Positions 29,998 to 40,971 of a stretch of DNA of 64,000 bases are shown here, one piece after another. The notes beneath the pieces were generated by a model. It saw nothing but the letters and a program-made list of their open reading frames with translations. It did not search any database and was not told where the DNA came from. The DNA comes from Yersinia bercovieri ATCC 43970 (GTDB lineage: Bacteria > Pseudomonadota > Gammaproteobacteria > Enterobacterales > Enterobacteriaceae). The stretch covers positions 2,480,001 to 2,544,000 of the forward strand of contig NZ_CP054044.1 in assembly GCF_013282745.1 (NCBI RefSeq), given 5' to 3'. A program made the position numbers and the translations under genes. Within the stretch, counting starts at the first letter, position 1. Every line of letters starts with the position of its first letter.

Positions 29998-30777
29998 TTA
30001 GAAATTATATTTAATTGAGTAAATAATACCGTCTTGTAAAAAGTCTTCACCCAACTTGTTATACGCGTAACGGTACTGAATACCGGTGGTAAATTGTTTA
30101 ATCGGTGTCCACCAAAGTGCGATGGCACCGTTAACCCCATTACGGCCACCGTTGCCTGCGGCATAGCGCTCTGCACGGTTGAATTCCAGTTCGTTCCAGT
30201 TGGTGATGCTAAATTTCTCATCAAACGCGGTAAAGTCATAACCTGCAACCCAGCCCACAACATAACCGTTATTACCTGAGTAATAGGTCTGGTCAACATA
30301 GTGCAGTGCCACGAAAGGTTTCATCCACACGCCAGCCACTGTTGCGTTATAGCCGATACCATACAGCGTGTTCACTTCGTGGAAGTTACTGTAATCGTTG
30401 CCTTCAGCGCTTGGCAGCGAGTAGGTGCCATAAATGTGACCATACAGATTGAAGCCGGTGTCACCCAGATAGTAGCGACCGGTGGTTTTGAAAGTGTAAC
30501 GTTGGTTGTCACCCGGTTGCGCCGTTTTGGAATTGAACGGATTTTCTAAATCGAAGAAGCCGTAGATCTCGCCCCAGCTATAACCTGCACCACCTTCCAA
30601 CTCGATATAAGCAAAGTCGTCTTTATGCGAGGAGTTACCTGATTTATGCGTAGTACTTCGGGTCCAGTCAAGATAGTTCATGCTGATGTTACCGAAACCC
30701 CACTGGTATTCAGCTTGTGCGGCGGGAGCCAAAGTGACCGTGGCCAGCGCGATAGCGCCGATAAGAGTTTTACGCAT
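29998..30777 (-). CDS. Tsx/OmpK-family outer-membrane channel
   Basis: The 259-aa outer-membrane protein has a signal peptide cleaved near residue 22 (LAPAAQA, then EYQWGF). The rest shows alternating beta-strand patterning with many aromatic residues and a terminal IIYSIKYNF, the C-terminal phenylalanine typical of outer-membrane barrels. It resembles the nucleoside channel Tsx/OmpK family (WGFGNISMNYLDW start, FAYIELEGGAGYSWGEIYGFFDLENPF). Nucleoside uptake and phage or colicin reception are possible family roles. ATG 30775-30777 was chosen by the signal peptide. E. coli has no such gene between cyoA and ampG; its tsx lies beside secF. Confidence 0.85.
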   Translation of the reverse strand: MRKTLIGAIALATVTLAPAAQAEYQWGFGNISMNYLDWTRSTTHKSGNSSHKDDFAYIELEGGAGYSWGEIYGFFDLENPFNSKTAQPGDNQRYTFKTTGRYYLGDTGFNLYGHIYGTYSLPSAEGNDYSNFHEVNTLYGIGYNATVAGVWMKPFVALHYVDQTYYSGNNGYVVGWVAGYDFTAFDEKFSITNWNELEFNRAERYAAGNGGRNGVNGAIALWWTPIKQFTTGIQYRYAYNKLGEDFLQDGIIYSIKYNF

Positions 30778-31015
30778 AAATGCCTCTGTGTAGTTGAAAG
30801 ATGTCAGGAGAAACAAAAGGACACAGTCCTTAACAAAAAGTGCGCACATCATAGTCTTACCGCACAAAAGGATAAAGCCCGCAGGGTGATGTAGATCTCG
30901 CTTTTGGAAAAATATTTTGCAACTGTTACTGATATATGTGACTTGATTCACTAATTTTGCGAGGTGGTTTCAAAATTGTTTATGGGGCGGAATAATTTCT
31001 TTAGCTAATAAATAC

Positions 31016-31043
31016 AAAAAGGCCGGCATTAGTGCCGGCCTTT
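31016..31043 (-). terminator. Terminator of ampG
   Basis: On the reverse strand AAAGGCCGGCA / TGCCGGCCTTT with a four-base loop is followed by TTGTATTT. Confidence 0.85.
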
Positions 31044-31061
31044 GAGTGTTAACTCAGGTGA

Positions 31062-32540
31062 TTACGCTAGTTTTTCCCGCCTGAGTGCCAGATAATCCAA
31101 TAACCCCCCCAGAACCATACCGACCACGCTGAGTTGGATGCCGCGCAGTAGCAAGGTATCGGCTATTTCTGGTGCTGCGGTCCAGTTTAGTGAGTTGCTT
31201 ATCAGCAAGATCAGCCATGCGGCTAACAAAACACAGCCAATAGTTAAGAAGCGTAATGCCCAACGGTAAGCGGTTTTAAATGCGGTTCGGGGCATAAATT
31301 CATCGGTTTTCTGGGTATGTTCCAGCGTGTGACGGCAGATATAAAGCAGTAATAAGCCGGGAATGGCTGCAGCAATGGAAAATAGGTAGAACAACGGCCA
31401 ACCGTGTGTTTCGACAAACCAACCCGCAATCGGGCCGACATAAACGCGACCGACTGCGGATAGTGCAGATAACAAGGCAAATTGCGTGGCGGAGAAAGAC
31501 TTGTTACAGAGGGTCATTAACAGTGCGACAAACGCCGCAGTACCCATACCCCCGCAGAGATTCTCCAGAAATATAGCGCTGCCCATGGAGAATATATTCT
31601 TGTCAGTAATGGATAACAGCCAGTAACCCACATTGGAAATCGCTTGTAAAATACCGAAAATCATCAATGCCCGGAATAAACTCAACCGCTGCATCAAAAT
31701 GCCGCCATAGAGCGCACCAATAATGGTGGCAATCAATCCTAATGTTTTATTGACCAGCCCCACTTCACCAGCGTCGAACCCGACGCCACGGATTAAGAAG
31801 GTGGTGCTCAGGCTAGCGGCAAAAGCATCACCCATTTTGTATAACACGATCAGTAACAGAATCAGCCACGCATTGTTGCGGCCAAAAAAATCACGTAATG
31901 GGGCAACAATCGCCTCTTCCAATGTTTTCGGTGGTGCAATGCGGATGTCAGGCTCTGGGGCAAATAGGGTGGCGAATACCCCAATTAACATCAATCCAGC
32001 CATTAACCAGTAAGTGGATTGCCAGCCAAGGTAGCGATCGGCTATCCACAGTGCCAGCCCGCCAGAGACCAACATCGCCAGACGGTAGCCCAGCACTGAG
32101 ACTGCCGCCCCGGTACCGCGCTCTTCGGCTGTGAGTAAGTCGGTCTTATAAGCATCAAAAACAATATCTTGCGATGCAGAACAGAATGCGACCAATACCG
32201 CGATAGCCGCCAGCCACCATAAATGCTTAGCCGGCTCCATAAAGCCCATGGCGATAATAGCAACGATGAGTAATAGTTGGCTAATTAACAACCAGCCACG
32301 TCGGCGGCCAAGAAATGAAGGGGTATAGCGGTCCATTAATGGGGACCAGAGGAACTTAAAGACGTAAGCCTGGCCAACCAGGGAGAAAATACCAATGGTT
32401 TTCAGATCGACGTTTTCAACCGTCATCCATGCTTGCAGAGTACCACCAGTAAGGGCTAAAGGGAGGCCCGAAGCAAACCCCAACAACAGAAGAATAAGCG
32501 AATTACGTTGGGTAAAAAGGTTTGAATAGCGATTGGACAT
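31062..32540 (-). CDS. ampG: Muropeptide permease AmpG
   Basis: The 492-aa inner-membrane MFS transporter imports GlcNAc-anhydro-MurNAc peptides for cell-wall recycling, which also signal AmpC beta-lactamase induction. The N-terminal LLLGFASGLPLALTGGTLQAWM and SQDIVFDAYKTDLL, and the central GVGFDAGEVGLVNKTLG, match the family along the full length. About 14 hydrophobic segments are seen. yajG follows upstream as the previous gene in the same direction, as in E. coli. Confidence 0.96.
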   Translation of the reverse strand: MSNRYSNLFTQRNSLILLLLGFASGLPLALTGGTLQAWMTVENVDLKTIGIFSLVGQAYVFKFLWSPLMDRYTPSFLGRRRGWLLISQLLLIVAIIAMGFMEPAKHLWWLAAIAVLVAFCSASQDIVFDAYKTDLLTAEERGTGAAVSVLGYRLAMLVSGGLALWIADRYLGWQSTYWLMAGLMLIGVFATLFAPEPDIRIAPPKTLEEAIVAPLRDFFGRNNAWLILLLIVLYKMGDAFAASLSTTFLIRGVGFDAGEVGLVNKTLGLIATIIGALYGGILMQRLSLFRALMIFGILQAISNVGYWLLSITDKNIFSMGSAIFLENLCGGMGTAAFVALLMTLCNKSFSATQFALLSALSAVGRVYVGPIAGWFVETHGWPLFYLFSIAAAIPGLLLLYICRHTLEHTQKTDEFMPRTAFKTAYRWALRFLTIGCVLLAAWLILLISNSLNWTAAPEIADTLLLRGIQLSVVGMVLGGLLDYLALRREKLA

Positions 32541-32620
32541 GTGAGACCTACATGCTCCCCCCGATGTTCAGGGCGGAGCATTCTGTTAAGCAGTAATAAT
32601 GATGTTAAGCAAACGGAAGA

Positions 32621-33199
32621 TTAGCGAGCATTTTGTTTGATAAAGCTACTGACACTGGTGTCTTGCGCCATATCTGCAATCACATCGCTTAACACGGTAT
32701 TAACGGCATCAGTGATTTTTTCGTTAGTCGCAGTAAATGCGCCCTGAACGTTGTAACTGGCACGGTAGTTTTTAACCTGCTTATTGCCATTTTTCGCAGT
32801 TGCAGTGATAGAAATATCCGCTTTGGTGGTGATGTTATAGCGCAGATTACCCTCCTGCACATCAGCAAATAGTTGGTTTACAACGATTTGTAAGTCCACC
32901 GGGGCACCAGTGCCAATCATATAACCGCGAGCTGTCATCTGTTTTTCCAGCACTTCTTGTAACAAGAAACGCAGGTCACGGGATGGGGTCAACACGACCA
33001 ATTGGCCATCGCGATTGACTTTAGCCAGTGCCGCATCTTGGCGCTGATCAGCACCATTAATGCTGATAGTAATCCCCATCAGGGTAGGATCTTGTGGTGG
33101 CAATACCACTTTTGGCGTGACATTCAAGGTGTTGTTGCTGGCAGCACAACCTGCCAGGATAAAAATAGCCAACAGCGGGAAAAGAATTTTCTTTAGCAT
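32621..33199 (-). CDS. yajG: Lipoprotein YajG
   Basis: The 192-aa lipoprotein has a signal peptide with lipobox LAGC (Cys near position 18). The conserved body includes PPQDPTLMGITISINGADQRQDAALAKV and SRDLRFLLQEVLEKQMTARGYMIG. The function is unknown; it is usually co-transcribed with ampG. Start ATG 33197-33199 gives MLKKILFPLLAIF and the same length as E. coli; GTG two codons upstream is in frame. Confidence 0.94.
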   Translation of the reverse strand: MLKKILFPLLAIFILAGCAASNNTLNVTPKVVLPPQDPTLMGITISINGADQRQDAALAKVNRDGQLVVLTPSRDLRFLLQEVLEKQMTARGYMIGTGAPVDLQIVVNQLFADVQEGNLRYNITTKADISITATAKNGNKQVKNYRASYNVQGAFTATNEKITDAVNTVLSDVIADMAQDTSVSSFIKQNAR

Positions 33200-33549
33200 G
33201 TTCACTTTATCTCAATAGTTATGGAATTCTTTAATAATCAGAGCGGGGTAGCAGCCATGTTATTTTGCGAGTTTGCAGTCGCGACATCATAGCACCGGGA
33301 TTGACGGGTGGAAGATCCCGATGTAGAGATTTTCATCAAAAAAGACGATTTTTCCCCAAATGACCCGCAAGTTCACATAAAGACCTTACAAGTCACCTTG
33401 TTACCGGACTATCAGATTCGCCTCATACCTTGAGCCAATTAAAGGGAGATCTGCGGGCTATTTTGTATCTGAAATGTTATAAAACAGCGAAAATCAACTA
33501 AGATTGCATAAGAGAGTCGGCAGTTTTCTGCCCTTGCAGTAAGGAGAAT
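33200..33549. other. Divergent yajG/bolA intergenic region
   Basis: 350 bases without a gene, holding the promoters of yajG-ampG (reverse) and bolA (forward). A stationary-phase gearbox promoter is known for E. coli bolA, but I could not place one confidently here. Confidence 0.4.
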
Positions 33550-33873
33550 ATGATGATTTTGATTCGAGAACAAATTGAAGAAAAACTAAAAATGGCATTC
33601 GAACCGGATCATCTGGAGGTAATAAATGAAAGTTACCGCCACAATGTTCCAGCCGGTTCTGAAAGTCACTTTAAAATTGTGATCGTCAGCAATAAATTTC
33701 AAGATCAGCGCTTTCTGAGCCGCCATCGTGCGATTTATGGTGCGTTGGCTGATGAGCTGGCGGGCAGCGTTCATGCGCTGGCTTTGCACACTTATACATT
33801 AAAAGAGTGGGCTGGATTACAAGACACTGTACCGGATTCACCATCTTGTCGCGGAGCTGGGACATTAGCGTAA
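33550..33873 (+). CDS. bolA: Morphogene/iron-sulfur regulator BolA
   Basis: The 107-aa BolA-family protein binds DNA and forms [2Fe-2S] complexes with monothiol glutaredoxins. The core [29 protein letters not shown] and [14 protein letters not shown] contains the conserved histidines. The C-terminus SCRGAGTLA resembles E. coli. AAGGAG precedes two adjacent ATG codons; the first was taken, as E. coli BolA also begins MM. It is followed by a strong terminator. Confidence 0.96.
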   Translation: MMILIREQIEEKLKMAFEPDHLEVINESYRHNVPAGSESHFKIVIVSNKFQDQRFLSRHRAIYGALADELAGSVHALALHTYTLKEWAGLQDTVPDSPSCRGAGTLA

Positions 33874-33952
33874 ACTGCGGCTCTAATCAAAAACAGGCTG
33901 GATAACAGTAGTAATTCTGGCCTGATTTAGGGTATTAGTAGATGAGAATTTC

Positions 33953-33980
33953 GCAAGCGGCCTCTGGGCCGCTTGTTTTT
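33953..33980 (+). terminator. Terminator of bolA
   Basis: GCAAGCGGCC / GGCCGCTTG with a four-base loop, followed by five T. Confidence 0.88.
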
Positions 33981-34082
33981 CTGTATAGGCGACACCATCG
34001 TTTTACTAGTGCGCCGCAGGAGTTTTAGCCGAGGGAACGATTCACGCGTGAATTTTACCGCGACAACATTCGCTTGCTTTCC

Positions 34083-34111
34083 TCGACTCATACCCTGTGC
34101 GCCGCTATAAT
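34083..34111 (+). promoter_or_regulatory. Sigma-70 promoter of tig
   Basis: TCGACT (34083-34088), a 17-base spacer, then a perfect TATAAT (34106-34111). It gives a roughly 185-base leader before tig, in which no credible protein frame was found. Confidence 0.65.
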
Positions 34112-34304
34112 GTCGCGTCTTATTTTTCCGGAATGGTTTCGGGACGCTTCTGACATCTGGGATACTCGGTTCTGTTTAATGCGGCCGTCCCGGTTCTTAG
34201 AGGGTGTTTTCAGAGTTCGCATCATTCCTGAAAGGGTAAATGGTGCTGCTTCGTTTGCAGCTTCTGGAGTTGACCGAGCACTGTGATTTTTTTGAGGTAA
34301 CAAG

Positions 34305-35609
34305 ATGCAAGTTTCTGTTGAAACCACTCAAGGCCTTGGCCGCCGTGTAACAATTACTGTTGCTGCTGACAGCATTGAGAAAGCAGTAAAAAGTGAATTA
34401 GTGAAAGCCGCTAAAAGTGTTCGTATCGACGGTTTCCGTAAAGGCCATGTGCCGATGAACATCGTTGAACAACGCTACGGCGCATCTGTTCGCCAGGATG
34501 TTCTGGGCGACCTGATGCAACGCAATTTCGTTGACGCGATCATTAAAGAAAAAATCAACCCAGCTGGCGCACCAAACTATGTGCCGGGTGAATACAAGCA
34601 GGGTGAAGATTTTACTTATTCTGTTGAGTTTGAAGTGTACCCAGAAGTTGAGCTGAAAGATCTGGAAAGCATTGAAGTAGAAAAGCCAGTTGTTGAAGTA
34701 AACGACGCTGACGTTGATACCATGCTGGAAACTCTGCGTAAGCAACAAGCAACCTGGAAAGAAACTGACGCTGCAGCAACTGCTGAAGATCGCGCAACTC
34801 TGGATTTCACCGGTTCTATCGACGGTGAAGAGTTTGAAGGCGGAAAAGCGTCTGATTTCGTACTGGCAATGGGGCAGGGCCGCATGATCCCAGGCTTCGA
34901 AGAGGGTGTTATCGGCCATAAAGCCGGTGAAGAGTTCACCATCGACGTAAACTTCCCAGAAGATTACCACGCAGAAAACCTGAAAGGTAAATCAGCTAAA
35001 TTTGACATCGTGTTGAAGAAAGTTGAAGTGCGTGAGTTGCCAGAATTGACTGAAGAGTTCATCAAACGTTTCGGCGTTGCTGATGGTTCAGTTGCCGGTC
35101 TGCGTGCTGAAGTGCGTAAAAACATGGAACGTGAGCTGAAAGGCGCAGTACGTAACCGTGTTAAAACTCAGGCCATCGACGGTCTGGTTAGCGCTAACGA
35201 AATCGACGTTCCTGCTGCACTGGTTGAAGGCGAAATTGATGTTCTGCGCCGTCAGGCGGCACAGCGTTTCGGTGGCAACGAGAAGCAAGCTGCTGAATTG
35301 CCACGTGAACTGTTCGAAGAGCAAGCTAAGCGTCGCGTCGTTGTTGGTTTGCTGCTGGGCGAAGTTATCAGCCAGCACGAGCTGAAAGCTGATGAAAGCC
35401 GCGTTAAAGAATTGATCGAAGAGATGGCTTCTGCGTACGAAGATCCACAAGAAGTTATTGAGTTCTACAGCAAAAATAAAGAGCTGATGAACAATATGCG
35501 TAGCGTTGCTCTGGAAGAACAAGCGGTAGAAACTCTGCTGGCTAAAGCCAAAGTAACTGAAAAACCAACTACCTTTAGTGAACTGATGAATCAGACCACG
35601 ACTGCGTAA
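34305..35609 (+). CDS. tig: Trigger factor
   Basis: The 434-aa ribosome-bound chaperone and peptidyl-prolyl isomerase meets nascent chains at the tunnel exit. The ribosome-docking signature [10 protein letters not shown] lies near residues 43-52. The FKBP-type isomerase domain (about 150-245) has [21 protein letters not shown]. The rest is the helical chaperone body. GAGGTAA precedes ATG 34305. The downstream order clpP-clpX-lon places a chaperone next to the main ATP-dependent proteases. Confidence 0.98.
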   Translation: MQVSVETTQGLGRRVTITVAADSIEKAVKSELVKAAKSVRIDGFRKGHVPMNIVEQRYGASVRQDVLGDLMQRNFVDAIIKEKINPAGAPNYVPGEYKQGEDFTYSVEFEVYPEVELKDLESIEVEKPVVEVNDADVDTMLETLRKQQATWKETDAAATAEDRATLDFTGSIDGEEFEGGKASDFVLAMGQGRMIPGFEEGVIGHKAGEEFTIDVNFPEDYHAENLKGKSAKFDIVLKKVEVRELPELTEEFIKRFGVADGSVAGLRAEVRKNMERELKGAVRNRVKTQAIDGLVSANEIDVPAALVEGEIDVLRRQAAQRFGGNEKQAAELPRELFEEQAKRRVVVGLLLGEVISQHELKADESRVKELIEEMASAYEDPQEVIEFYSKNKELMNNMRSVALEEQAVETLLAKAKVTEKPTTFSELMNQTTTA

Positions 35610-35684
35610 TGTTTTTTAGCGCATCAAACTGGATATAACCCATTTTCCAAGAGATTGGAAAGGGCATATCCAGTATTTTGATTG
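35610..35684 (+). repeat. Long inverted repeat after tig
   Basis: CTGGATAT..CCC, TTTCC / GGAAA and GGG..ATATCCAG pair around AAGAGATT at about 35630-35675. It is probably an RNA-protecting hairpin ahead of the terminator proper. Confidence 0.5.
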
Positions 35685-35722
35685 AAAAAGCCCGTAGCCC
35701 ATGGCCACGGGCTTTTTCTTTT
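35685..35722 (+). terminator. Terminator of tig
   Basis: AAAAAGCCCGT..GCC CAT GGC..CGGGCTTTTTCTTTT, a classic GC stem with a T run. Confidence 0.9.
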
Positions 35723-36082
35723 GGTAACAACAATCACTCAATAGTATGATTAATCTGGCATCTTTCTCTGTAATCTGCGCTATATTTGAAAAGTGAAATA
35801 TGTACTTAAAATCAATTAGGCGCCGGGATTTTGGCAGGGATAGCGAGCGGTTGTTAGGCTAAAAAATGTGAGAGGGGGCTTGAAAAAGAAGATTAGTCCC
35901 CCAATTTACTTAGCAAACGTTCATAAGATGTTGATGAAACACTGGCTGATTACCGCTGTCGAATGTGTCTGGATAACCAGACTGTTTGCACGCACCTTGA
36001 TGCATGAACATAGTCATCATTACTTATCTCAAGTAGAATCGGTTATGAATGGCGCCAAAGTAAATTCTATTAGGAGACGGTA
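35723..36082 (+). other. clpP leader/promoter region
   Basis: 360 bases without a convincing gene. An open frame of 71 codons at 35868-36083 has no recognisable features, and its start lies just before the heat-shock promoter; it is treated as chance. A sigma-32 promoter is annotated separately. Confidence 0.5.
35879..35907 (+). promoter_or_regulatory. Sigma-32 heat-shock promoter of clpP
   Basis: CTTGAAA at 35879-35885 and CCCCCAATTT at 35898-35907 fit the sigma-32 consensus (CTTGAAA, 11-16 bases, CCCCATNT). It lies upstream of clpP, a known heat-shock gene. Confidence 0.65.
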
Positions 36083-36706
36083 ATGTCATACAGTGGCGAA
36101 CGAGATCAATTTGCACCTAACATGGCTCTGGTGCCAATGGTGGTTGAGCAGACTTCACGTGGAGAGCGTTCTTACGATATCTTCTCCCGTCTGCTAAAAG
36201 AGCGCATTATTTTCCTGACCGGCCAGGTTGAAGACCATATGGCCAACCTGATTACGGCACAGATGCTGTTTCTGGAAGCAGAGAATCCAGAAAAAGACAT
36301 CTTCCTGTACATCAACTCACCAGGTGGGGTCATTACGGCCGGGATGTCAATTTATGACACCATGCAATTCATTAAGCCTGATGTCAGCACTATCTGTATG
36401 GGCCAGGCGTGTTCAATGGGTGCATTCCTGTTGACGGCGGGCGCTAAAGGTAAACGTTTCTGCTTGCCGAATTCACGGGTAATGATTCACCAACCGTTGG
36501 GCGGTTTCCAGGGCCAGGCCACAGATATTGAAATTCATGCAAGAGAGATTTTAAAAGTGAAATCGCGCATGAATGAACTGATGGCGCTTCACACGGGAAA
36601 ATCTCTTGAAGAAATAGAGAGAGACACTGAGCGCGACCGTTTCTTGTCAGCTGAAGAGGCTGTAGGATATGGATTAGTTGATTCCGTGTTCACCCGTCGT
36701 GACTAA
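36083..36706 (+). CDS. clpP: ATP-dependent Clp protease proteolytic subunit
   Basis: The 207-aa serine protease assembles into two heptameric rings and degrades proteins fed by ClpX or ClpA. The catalytic triad is visible: S111 in [11 protein letters not shown]136 in [10 protein letters not shown] and a downstream aspartate in ERDTERDRF. The N-terminal propeptide region ends before [19 protein letters not shown] precedes ATG 36083. clpX follows after 227 bases. Confidence 0.98.
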   Translation: MSYSGERDQFAPNMALVPMVVEQTSRGERSYDIFSRLLKERIIFLTGQVEDHMANLITAQMLFLEAENPEKDIFLYINSPGGVITAGMSIYDTMQFIKPDVSTICMGQACSMGAFLLTAGAKGKRFCLPNSRVMIHQPLGGFQGQATDIEIHAREILKVKSRMNELMALHTGKSLEEIERDTERDRFLSAEEAVGYGLVDSVFTRRD

Positions 36707-36933
36707 CGACTTATTTCTGTGAGCCGATATACTATAATTGTATGTAAATAGAACAAGTCGTGTATGCAATAGAGCCAATTGTGGCGTCGAACCCGTTCAG
36801 TTGCGTATTGTTTGTACACTACCCATTATATCGGCTACCCGTTGCAGGCTAACGTGGTGTCCAGAAATAGCGAGAATAGTCTCCCTGCCACCGTGATTTA
36901 GGGGGTGGCAGATACTGAAAAAGAGGTTTACTG

Positions 36934-38205
36934 ATGACAGATAAGCGCAAAGACGGTTCTGGAAAGTTGCTGTATTGCTCTTTCTGCGGCAAAAGCCAGC
37001 ATGAAGTGCGTAAGCTAATAGCCGGGCCGTCAGTGTATATCTGCGATGAATGTGTCGATTTGTGTAACGACATTATTCGCGAAGAGATCAAAGAAGTTGC
37101 CCCGCACCGGGAGCGCAGTTCGCTGCCCACTCCGCACGAGATTCGTCGTCACCTTGATGATTATGTCATCGGGCAGGAACCGGCGAAAAAAGTGCTGGCT
37201 GTTGCGGTGTATAACCACTACAAGCGTTTACGCAACGGCGATACCAGTAATGGCATCGAGCTGGGTAAAAGTAATATTTTGCTGATCGGCCCGACGGGTA
37301 GCGGTAAGACCCTGCTGGCGGAGACATTGGCTCGCTTCCTGGATGTGCCATTTACCATGGCCGATGCGACCACGCTGACTGAAGCGGGTTATGTGGGCGA
37401 AGATGTAGAAAACATCATTCAGAAGCTATTGCAGAAATGTGATTACGACGTTCAAAAAGCGCAACGTGGGATCGTCTATATCGATGAAATTGATAAAATT
37501 TCACGTAAGTCTGATAACCCGTCGATCACCCGTGATGTTTCGGGCGAAGGTGTGCAACAGGCCCTGTTGAAATTGATTGAAGGGACAATTGCAGCCGTGC
37601 CGCCACAAGGTGGTCGCAAGCACCCACAACAGGAGTTTTTGCAGGTTGATACCTCTAAAATTCTGTTTATCTGTGGCGGTGCTTTTGCCGGTTTGGACAA
37701 AGTGATTGGGCAGCGTATTAACACAGGAACTGGCATTGGTTTCGGCGCGACGGTAAAAGGCAAGTCAGAGAAGGCAACAGAAGGTGAGTTATTAAGCCAG
37801 GCTGAGCCAGAAGACTTGATTAAATTCGGTTTAATCCCTGAATTTATCGGCCGTCTGCCAGTGGTTGCTACCCTGAGCGAATTGAGCGAAGACGCACTGA
37901 TTCAAATCTTGAAAGAACCTAAAAACGCGCTGACTAAACAGTATCAGGCGTTGTTCAATCTGGAAGGTGTGGAGCTTGAGTTCCGTGATGAGGCGTTAAC
38001 TGCGATTGCCAAGAAAGCGATGGCACGTAAAACAGGTGCTCGTGGCCTGCGTTCTATCGTAGAAGGCGCTTTGCTGGATACGATGTACGATTTACCGTCA
38101 ATGGACAGTGTGGAGAAAGTGGTGGTAGATGAGTCAGTTATCGCTGGCCAATCTGCTCCAATGCTGATTTACGGTCAACCGGAAGCACAAGCTTCTGGCG
38201 AATAA
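36934..38205 (+). CDS. clpX: ClpX unfoldase subunit
   Basis: The 423-aa AAA+ ATPase recognises, unfolds and translocates tagged substrates into ClpP. The N-terminal zinc-binding domain uses C15, C18, C37 and C40. Walker A is GPTGSGKT, Walker B is [10 protein letters not shown], and the pore loop is [10 protein letters not shown] (GYVG). The ClpP-docking IGFGA loop appears as TGIGFGATV. Length and sequence match E. coli closely. It has its own terminator, so lon is a separate unit. Confidence 0.98.
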   Translation: MTDKRKDGSGKLLYCSFCGKSQHEVRKLIAGPSVYICDECVDLCNDIIREEIKEVAPHRERSSLPTPHEIRRHLDDYVIGQEPAKKVLAVAVYNHYKRLRNGDTSNGIELGKSNILLIGPTGSGKTLLAETLARFLDVPFTMADATTLTEAGYVGEDVENIIQKLLQKCDYDVQKAQRGIVYIDEIDKISRKSDNPSITRDVSGEGVQQALLKLIEGTIAAVPPQGGRKHPQQEFLQVDTSKILFICGGAFAGLDKVIGQRINTGTGIGFGATVKGKSEKATEGELLSQAEPEDLIKFGLIPEFIGRLPVVATLSELSEDALIQILKEPKNALTKQYQALFNLEGVELEFRDEALTAIAKKAMARKTGARGLRSIVEGALLDTMYDLPSMDSVEKVVVDESVIAGQSAPMLIYGQPEAQASGE

Positions 38206-38236
38206 TTAGCCAAATAATCCAGATGGTTAGTATGAC

Positions 38237-38267
38237 AATGGGGGATTTTATCCCCCATTTCTTTTTC
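38237..38267 (+). terminator. Terminator of clpX
   Basis: AATGGGGGAT / TCCCCCATT with a four-base loop, then TCTTTTTCC. Confidence 0.88.
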
Positions 38268-38280
38268 CTCGCATTGTTAT

Positions 38281-38310
38281 CGTTGAATGTAAGACATTCG
38301 TCCCCATATA
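38281..38310 (+). promoter_or_regulatory. Sigma-32 promoter of lon
   Basis: CGTTGAA at 38281-38287 and CCCCATATA at 38302-38310, 14 bases apart, closely resemble the E. coli lon heat-shock promoter. CATATACT overlaps as a possible sigma-70 -10. Confidence 0.75.
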
Positions 38311-38399
38311 CTCAATTACCTATTTAATGAAACTCGTGATGGTTCGTGTTTCACGAGATTTCCAGTAATCTGGCGGAAGCTAAACTAAGAGAGAGCTCT

Positions 38400-40754
38400 A
38401 TGAACCCTGAGCGTTCCGAACGCATAGAAATCCCTGTATTGCCTCTGCGCGATGTGGTGGTTTATCCGCATATGGTGATCCCACTGTTTGTTGGCCGGGA
38501 AAAGTCGATTCGGTGCCTGGAAGCTGCAATGGACCATGATAAGAAAATCATGCTGGTTGCGCAGAAAGAAGCCTCGACGGATGAGCCTGGTATCAATGAT
38601 CTGTTTTCAGTCGGCACCGTAGCTTCGATTTTGCAAATGCTGAAATTGCCTGATGGCACGGTTAAAGTGCTGGTCGAAGGGTTACAGCGTGCGCGTATCA
38701 CAACGCTTTCAGATAGCGGTGAGCATTTTGCTGCCCAGGCGGAATACCTTGAATCACCTGTGATGGATGATCGTGAACAAGAAGTATTAGTTCGCACAGC
38801 CATTAATCAGTTTGAAGGCTATATCAAACTGAACAAAAAAATCCCACCGGAAGTACTGGCCTCGTTGCACAGTATTGATGATGCGGCACGTCTTGCTGAT
38901 ACTATCGCGGCACATATGCCGTTGAAATTAAATGATAAGCAAGCGGTTCTGGAAATGTTCGATGTGACCGAACGTCTGGAATATCTGATGGCGATGATGG
39001 AATCAGAAATCGATCTGTTACAGGTCGAAAAGCGGATTCGTAACCGCGTCAAACGGCAGATGGAAAAGAGCCAGCGCGAGTACTATCTGAACGAGCAAAT
39101 GAAAGCCATTCAGAAAGAGCTGGGCGAGATGGACGATACGCCTGACGAGCATGAAGCGCTAAAGCGTAAAATTGAAGCGGCCAAAATGCCGAAAGATGCG
39201 CGCGAAAAAACCGAAGCCGAGCTGCAAAAACTGAAAATGATGTCGCCGATGTCGGCGGAAGCTACTGTGGTTCGTGGTTACATCGATTGGATGTTGCAGG
39301 TTCCGTGGAACAGCCGCAGCAAAGTTAAAAAAGATTTGGTCAAAGCGCAGGAAGTTCTGGATACCGATCACTACGGCCTGGAACGAGTTAAAGATCGTAT
39401 TTTGGAATACCTCGCAGTACAGAGCCGAGTCAGCAAAATTAAGGGGCCAATCCTCTGTCTGGTAGGGCCTCCTGGGGTGGGTAAAACCTCTCTGGGGCAA
39501 TCTATTGCCCGTGCGACAGGTCGTCAGTATGTGCGTATGGCATTGGGTGGGGTACGTGATGAAGCTGAAATCCGTGGTCACCGCCGTACCTATATTGGCT
39601 CTATGCCGGGTAAATTGATCCAGAAGATGGCAAAAGTTGGAGTGAAAAACCCACTCTTCCTGTTGGATGAGATCGATAAGATGGCCTCCGATATGCGCGG
39701 CGATCCGGCCTCCGCACTGCTGGAAGTGTTAGATCCAGAACAGAACGTGGCATTTAACGATCACTATCTGGAAGTGGATTACGATCTGTCAGATGTCATG
39801 TTTGTTGCAACCTCTAACTCCATGAATATCCCGGCACCTTTGCTGGATCGTATGGAGGTGATTCGCCTGTCCGGTTATACCGAAGATGAGAAACTCAATA
39901 TTGCCAAGCAGCATCTGTTGCCGAAACAATTTGAGCGCAACGCCATTAAGAAGGGCGAGTTGACCATCGATGACAGCGCCATCATGAGCATTATCCGTTA
40001 TTACACCCGCGAAGCTGGGGTACGTAGTCTGGAGCGCGAAATCTCCAAACTGTGCCGCAAAGCAGTAAAAAATCTGCTTATGGATAAAACGGTTAAACAT
40101 ATTGAGATCACTGGCGACAATCTGAAAGATTTCCTTGGCGTGCAGAAAGTCGATTATGGTCGTGCTGATACTGAAAACCGTGTTGGCCAAGTGACTGGCC
40201 TCGCGTGGACTGAAGTTGGCGGCGATTTGCTAACCATTGAAACCGCATGCGTTCCAGGTAAAGGTAAGCTGACTTACACCGGTTCTCTGGGTGAAGTGAT
40301 GCAAGAGTCGATTCAGGCGGCATTGACTGTGGTGCGCGCACGTGCGGATAAATTAGGTATCAATCCTGATTTCTACGAAAAACGTGATATCCACGTACAT
40401 GTGCCTGAAGGCGCGACGCCGAAAGATGGTCCGAGCGCAGGTATTGCAATGTGTACCGCACTGGTCTCTTGCCTGACCGGCAACCCGGTACGTGCCGATG
40501 TGGCAATGACCGGTGAAATCACTTTACGTGGCTTAGTCTTGCCAATCGGTGGTTTGAAAGAGAAATTACTGGCCGCTCACCGTGGTGGGATCAAAGTGGT
40601 GCTAATTCCAGAAGAGAACAAACGTGATTTGGAAGAGATTCCTGACAACGTAATTGCTGATCTGGAAATTCATCCGGTTAAACGAATTGATGATGTTTTA
40701 GCCATTGCTTTGCAAAATCCTGCCTTCGGGGCACAGCCGGTAGCGTCAAAATAG
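38400..40754 (+). CDS. lon: ATP-dependent protease Lon
   Basis: The 784-aa AAA+ protease degrades misfolded and short-lived regulatory proteins; in Yersinia it has been linked to YmoA turnover, and ymoA is also in this window. It starts [25 protein letters not shown]. The N-terminal substrate domain is followed by Walker [10 protein letters not shown] and FLLDEIDKM, then the protease domain with the catalytic serine in [10 protein letters not shown] and lysine in [13 protein letters not shown] 38400 matches the E. coli start and length. The 18-codon upstream extension is not conserved. Confidence 0.98.
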   Translation: MNPERSERIEIPVLPLRDVVVYPHMVIPLFVGREKSIRCLEAAMDHDKKIMLVAQKEASTDEPGINDLFSVGTVASILQMLKLPDGTVKVLVEGLQRARITTLSDSGEHFAAQAEYLESPVMDDREQEVLVRTAINQFEGYIKLNKKIPPEVLASLHSIDDAARLADTIAAHMPLKLNDKQAVLEMFDVTERLEYLMAMMESEIDLLQVEKRIRNRVKRQMEKSQREYYLNEQMKAIQKELGEMDDTPDEHEALKRKIEAAKMPKDAREKTEAELQKLKMMSPMSAEATVVRGYIDWMLQVPWNSRSKVKKDLVKAQEVLDTDHYGLERVKDRILEYLAVQSRVSKIKGPILCLVGPPGVGKTSLGQSIARATGRQYVRMALGGVRDEAEIRGHRRTYIGSMPGKLIQKMAKVGVKNPLFLLDEIDKMASDMRGDPASALLEVLDPEQNVAFNDHYLEVDYDLSDVMFVATSNSMNIPAPLLDRMEVIRLSGYTEDEKLNIAKQHLLPKQFERNAIKKGELTIDDSAIMSIIRYYTREAGVRSLEREISKLCRKAVKNLLMDKTVKHIEITGDNLKDFLGVQKVDYGRADTENRVGQVTGLAWTEVGGDLLTIETACVPGKGKLTYTGSLGEVMQESIQAALTVVRARADKLGINPDFYEKRDIHVHVPEGATPKDGPSAGIAMCTALVSCLTGNPVRADVAMTGEITLRGLVLPIGGLKEKLLAAHRGGIKVVLIPEENKRDLEEIPDNVIADLEIHPVKRIDDVLAIALQNPAFGAQPVASK

Positions 40755-40787
40755 TGACGTATCGCAAGAAGTATTGATAAAACTGAT

Positions 40788-40822
40788 GCTGGTAAGTGAA
40801 ATGCTACTTGCCAGCTATTTTT
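40788..40822 (+). terminator. Terminator of lon
   Basis: GCTGGTAAGT / ACTTGCCAGC (one wobble) with loop GAAATGCT, then TATTTTTTG. Confidence 0.8.
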
Positions 40823-40971
40823 TGTGCCGCTAAGTTAGTTCGGCTGTCCGGTAAAAGTTTGAGCCTTTGGGTTGCTTGCTAAGGTCGGGCAGGATTGATA
40901 TAACAGCTGCGCTGTCGTGTTGTCCGTAGGGATTTTCGGCGCGACGATAGAATTCTAAAGGGGATGAAAGA

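Noticed and set aside
34074..34286. 70-codon frame between bolA and tig
   Set aside because: It overlaps the tig promoter, has no ribosome site and no family-like sequence.
35630..35675. ATATAACCC...GGGCATAT palindrome after tig considered as a further ERIC copy
   Set aside because: The inner arms do not resemble ERIC; better explained as part of the tig 3' hairpins.
35868..36083. 71-codon frame upstream of clpP
   Set aside because: It starts beside the sigma-32 promoter, has no recognisable family features, and spans the leader of clpP; more likely chance.
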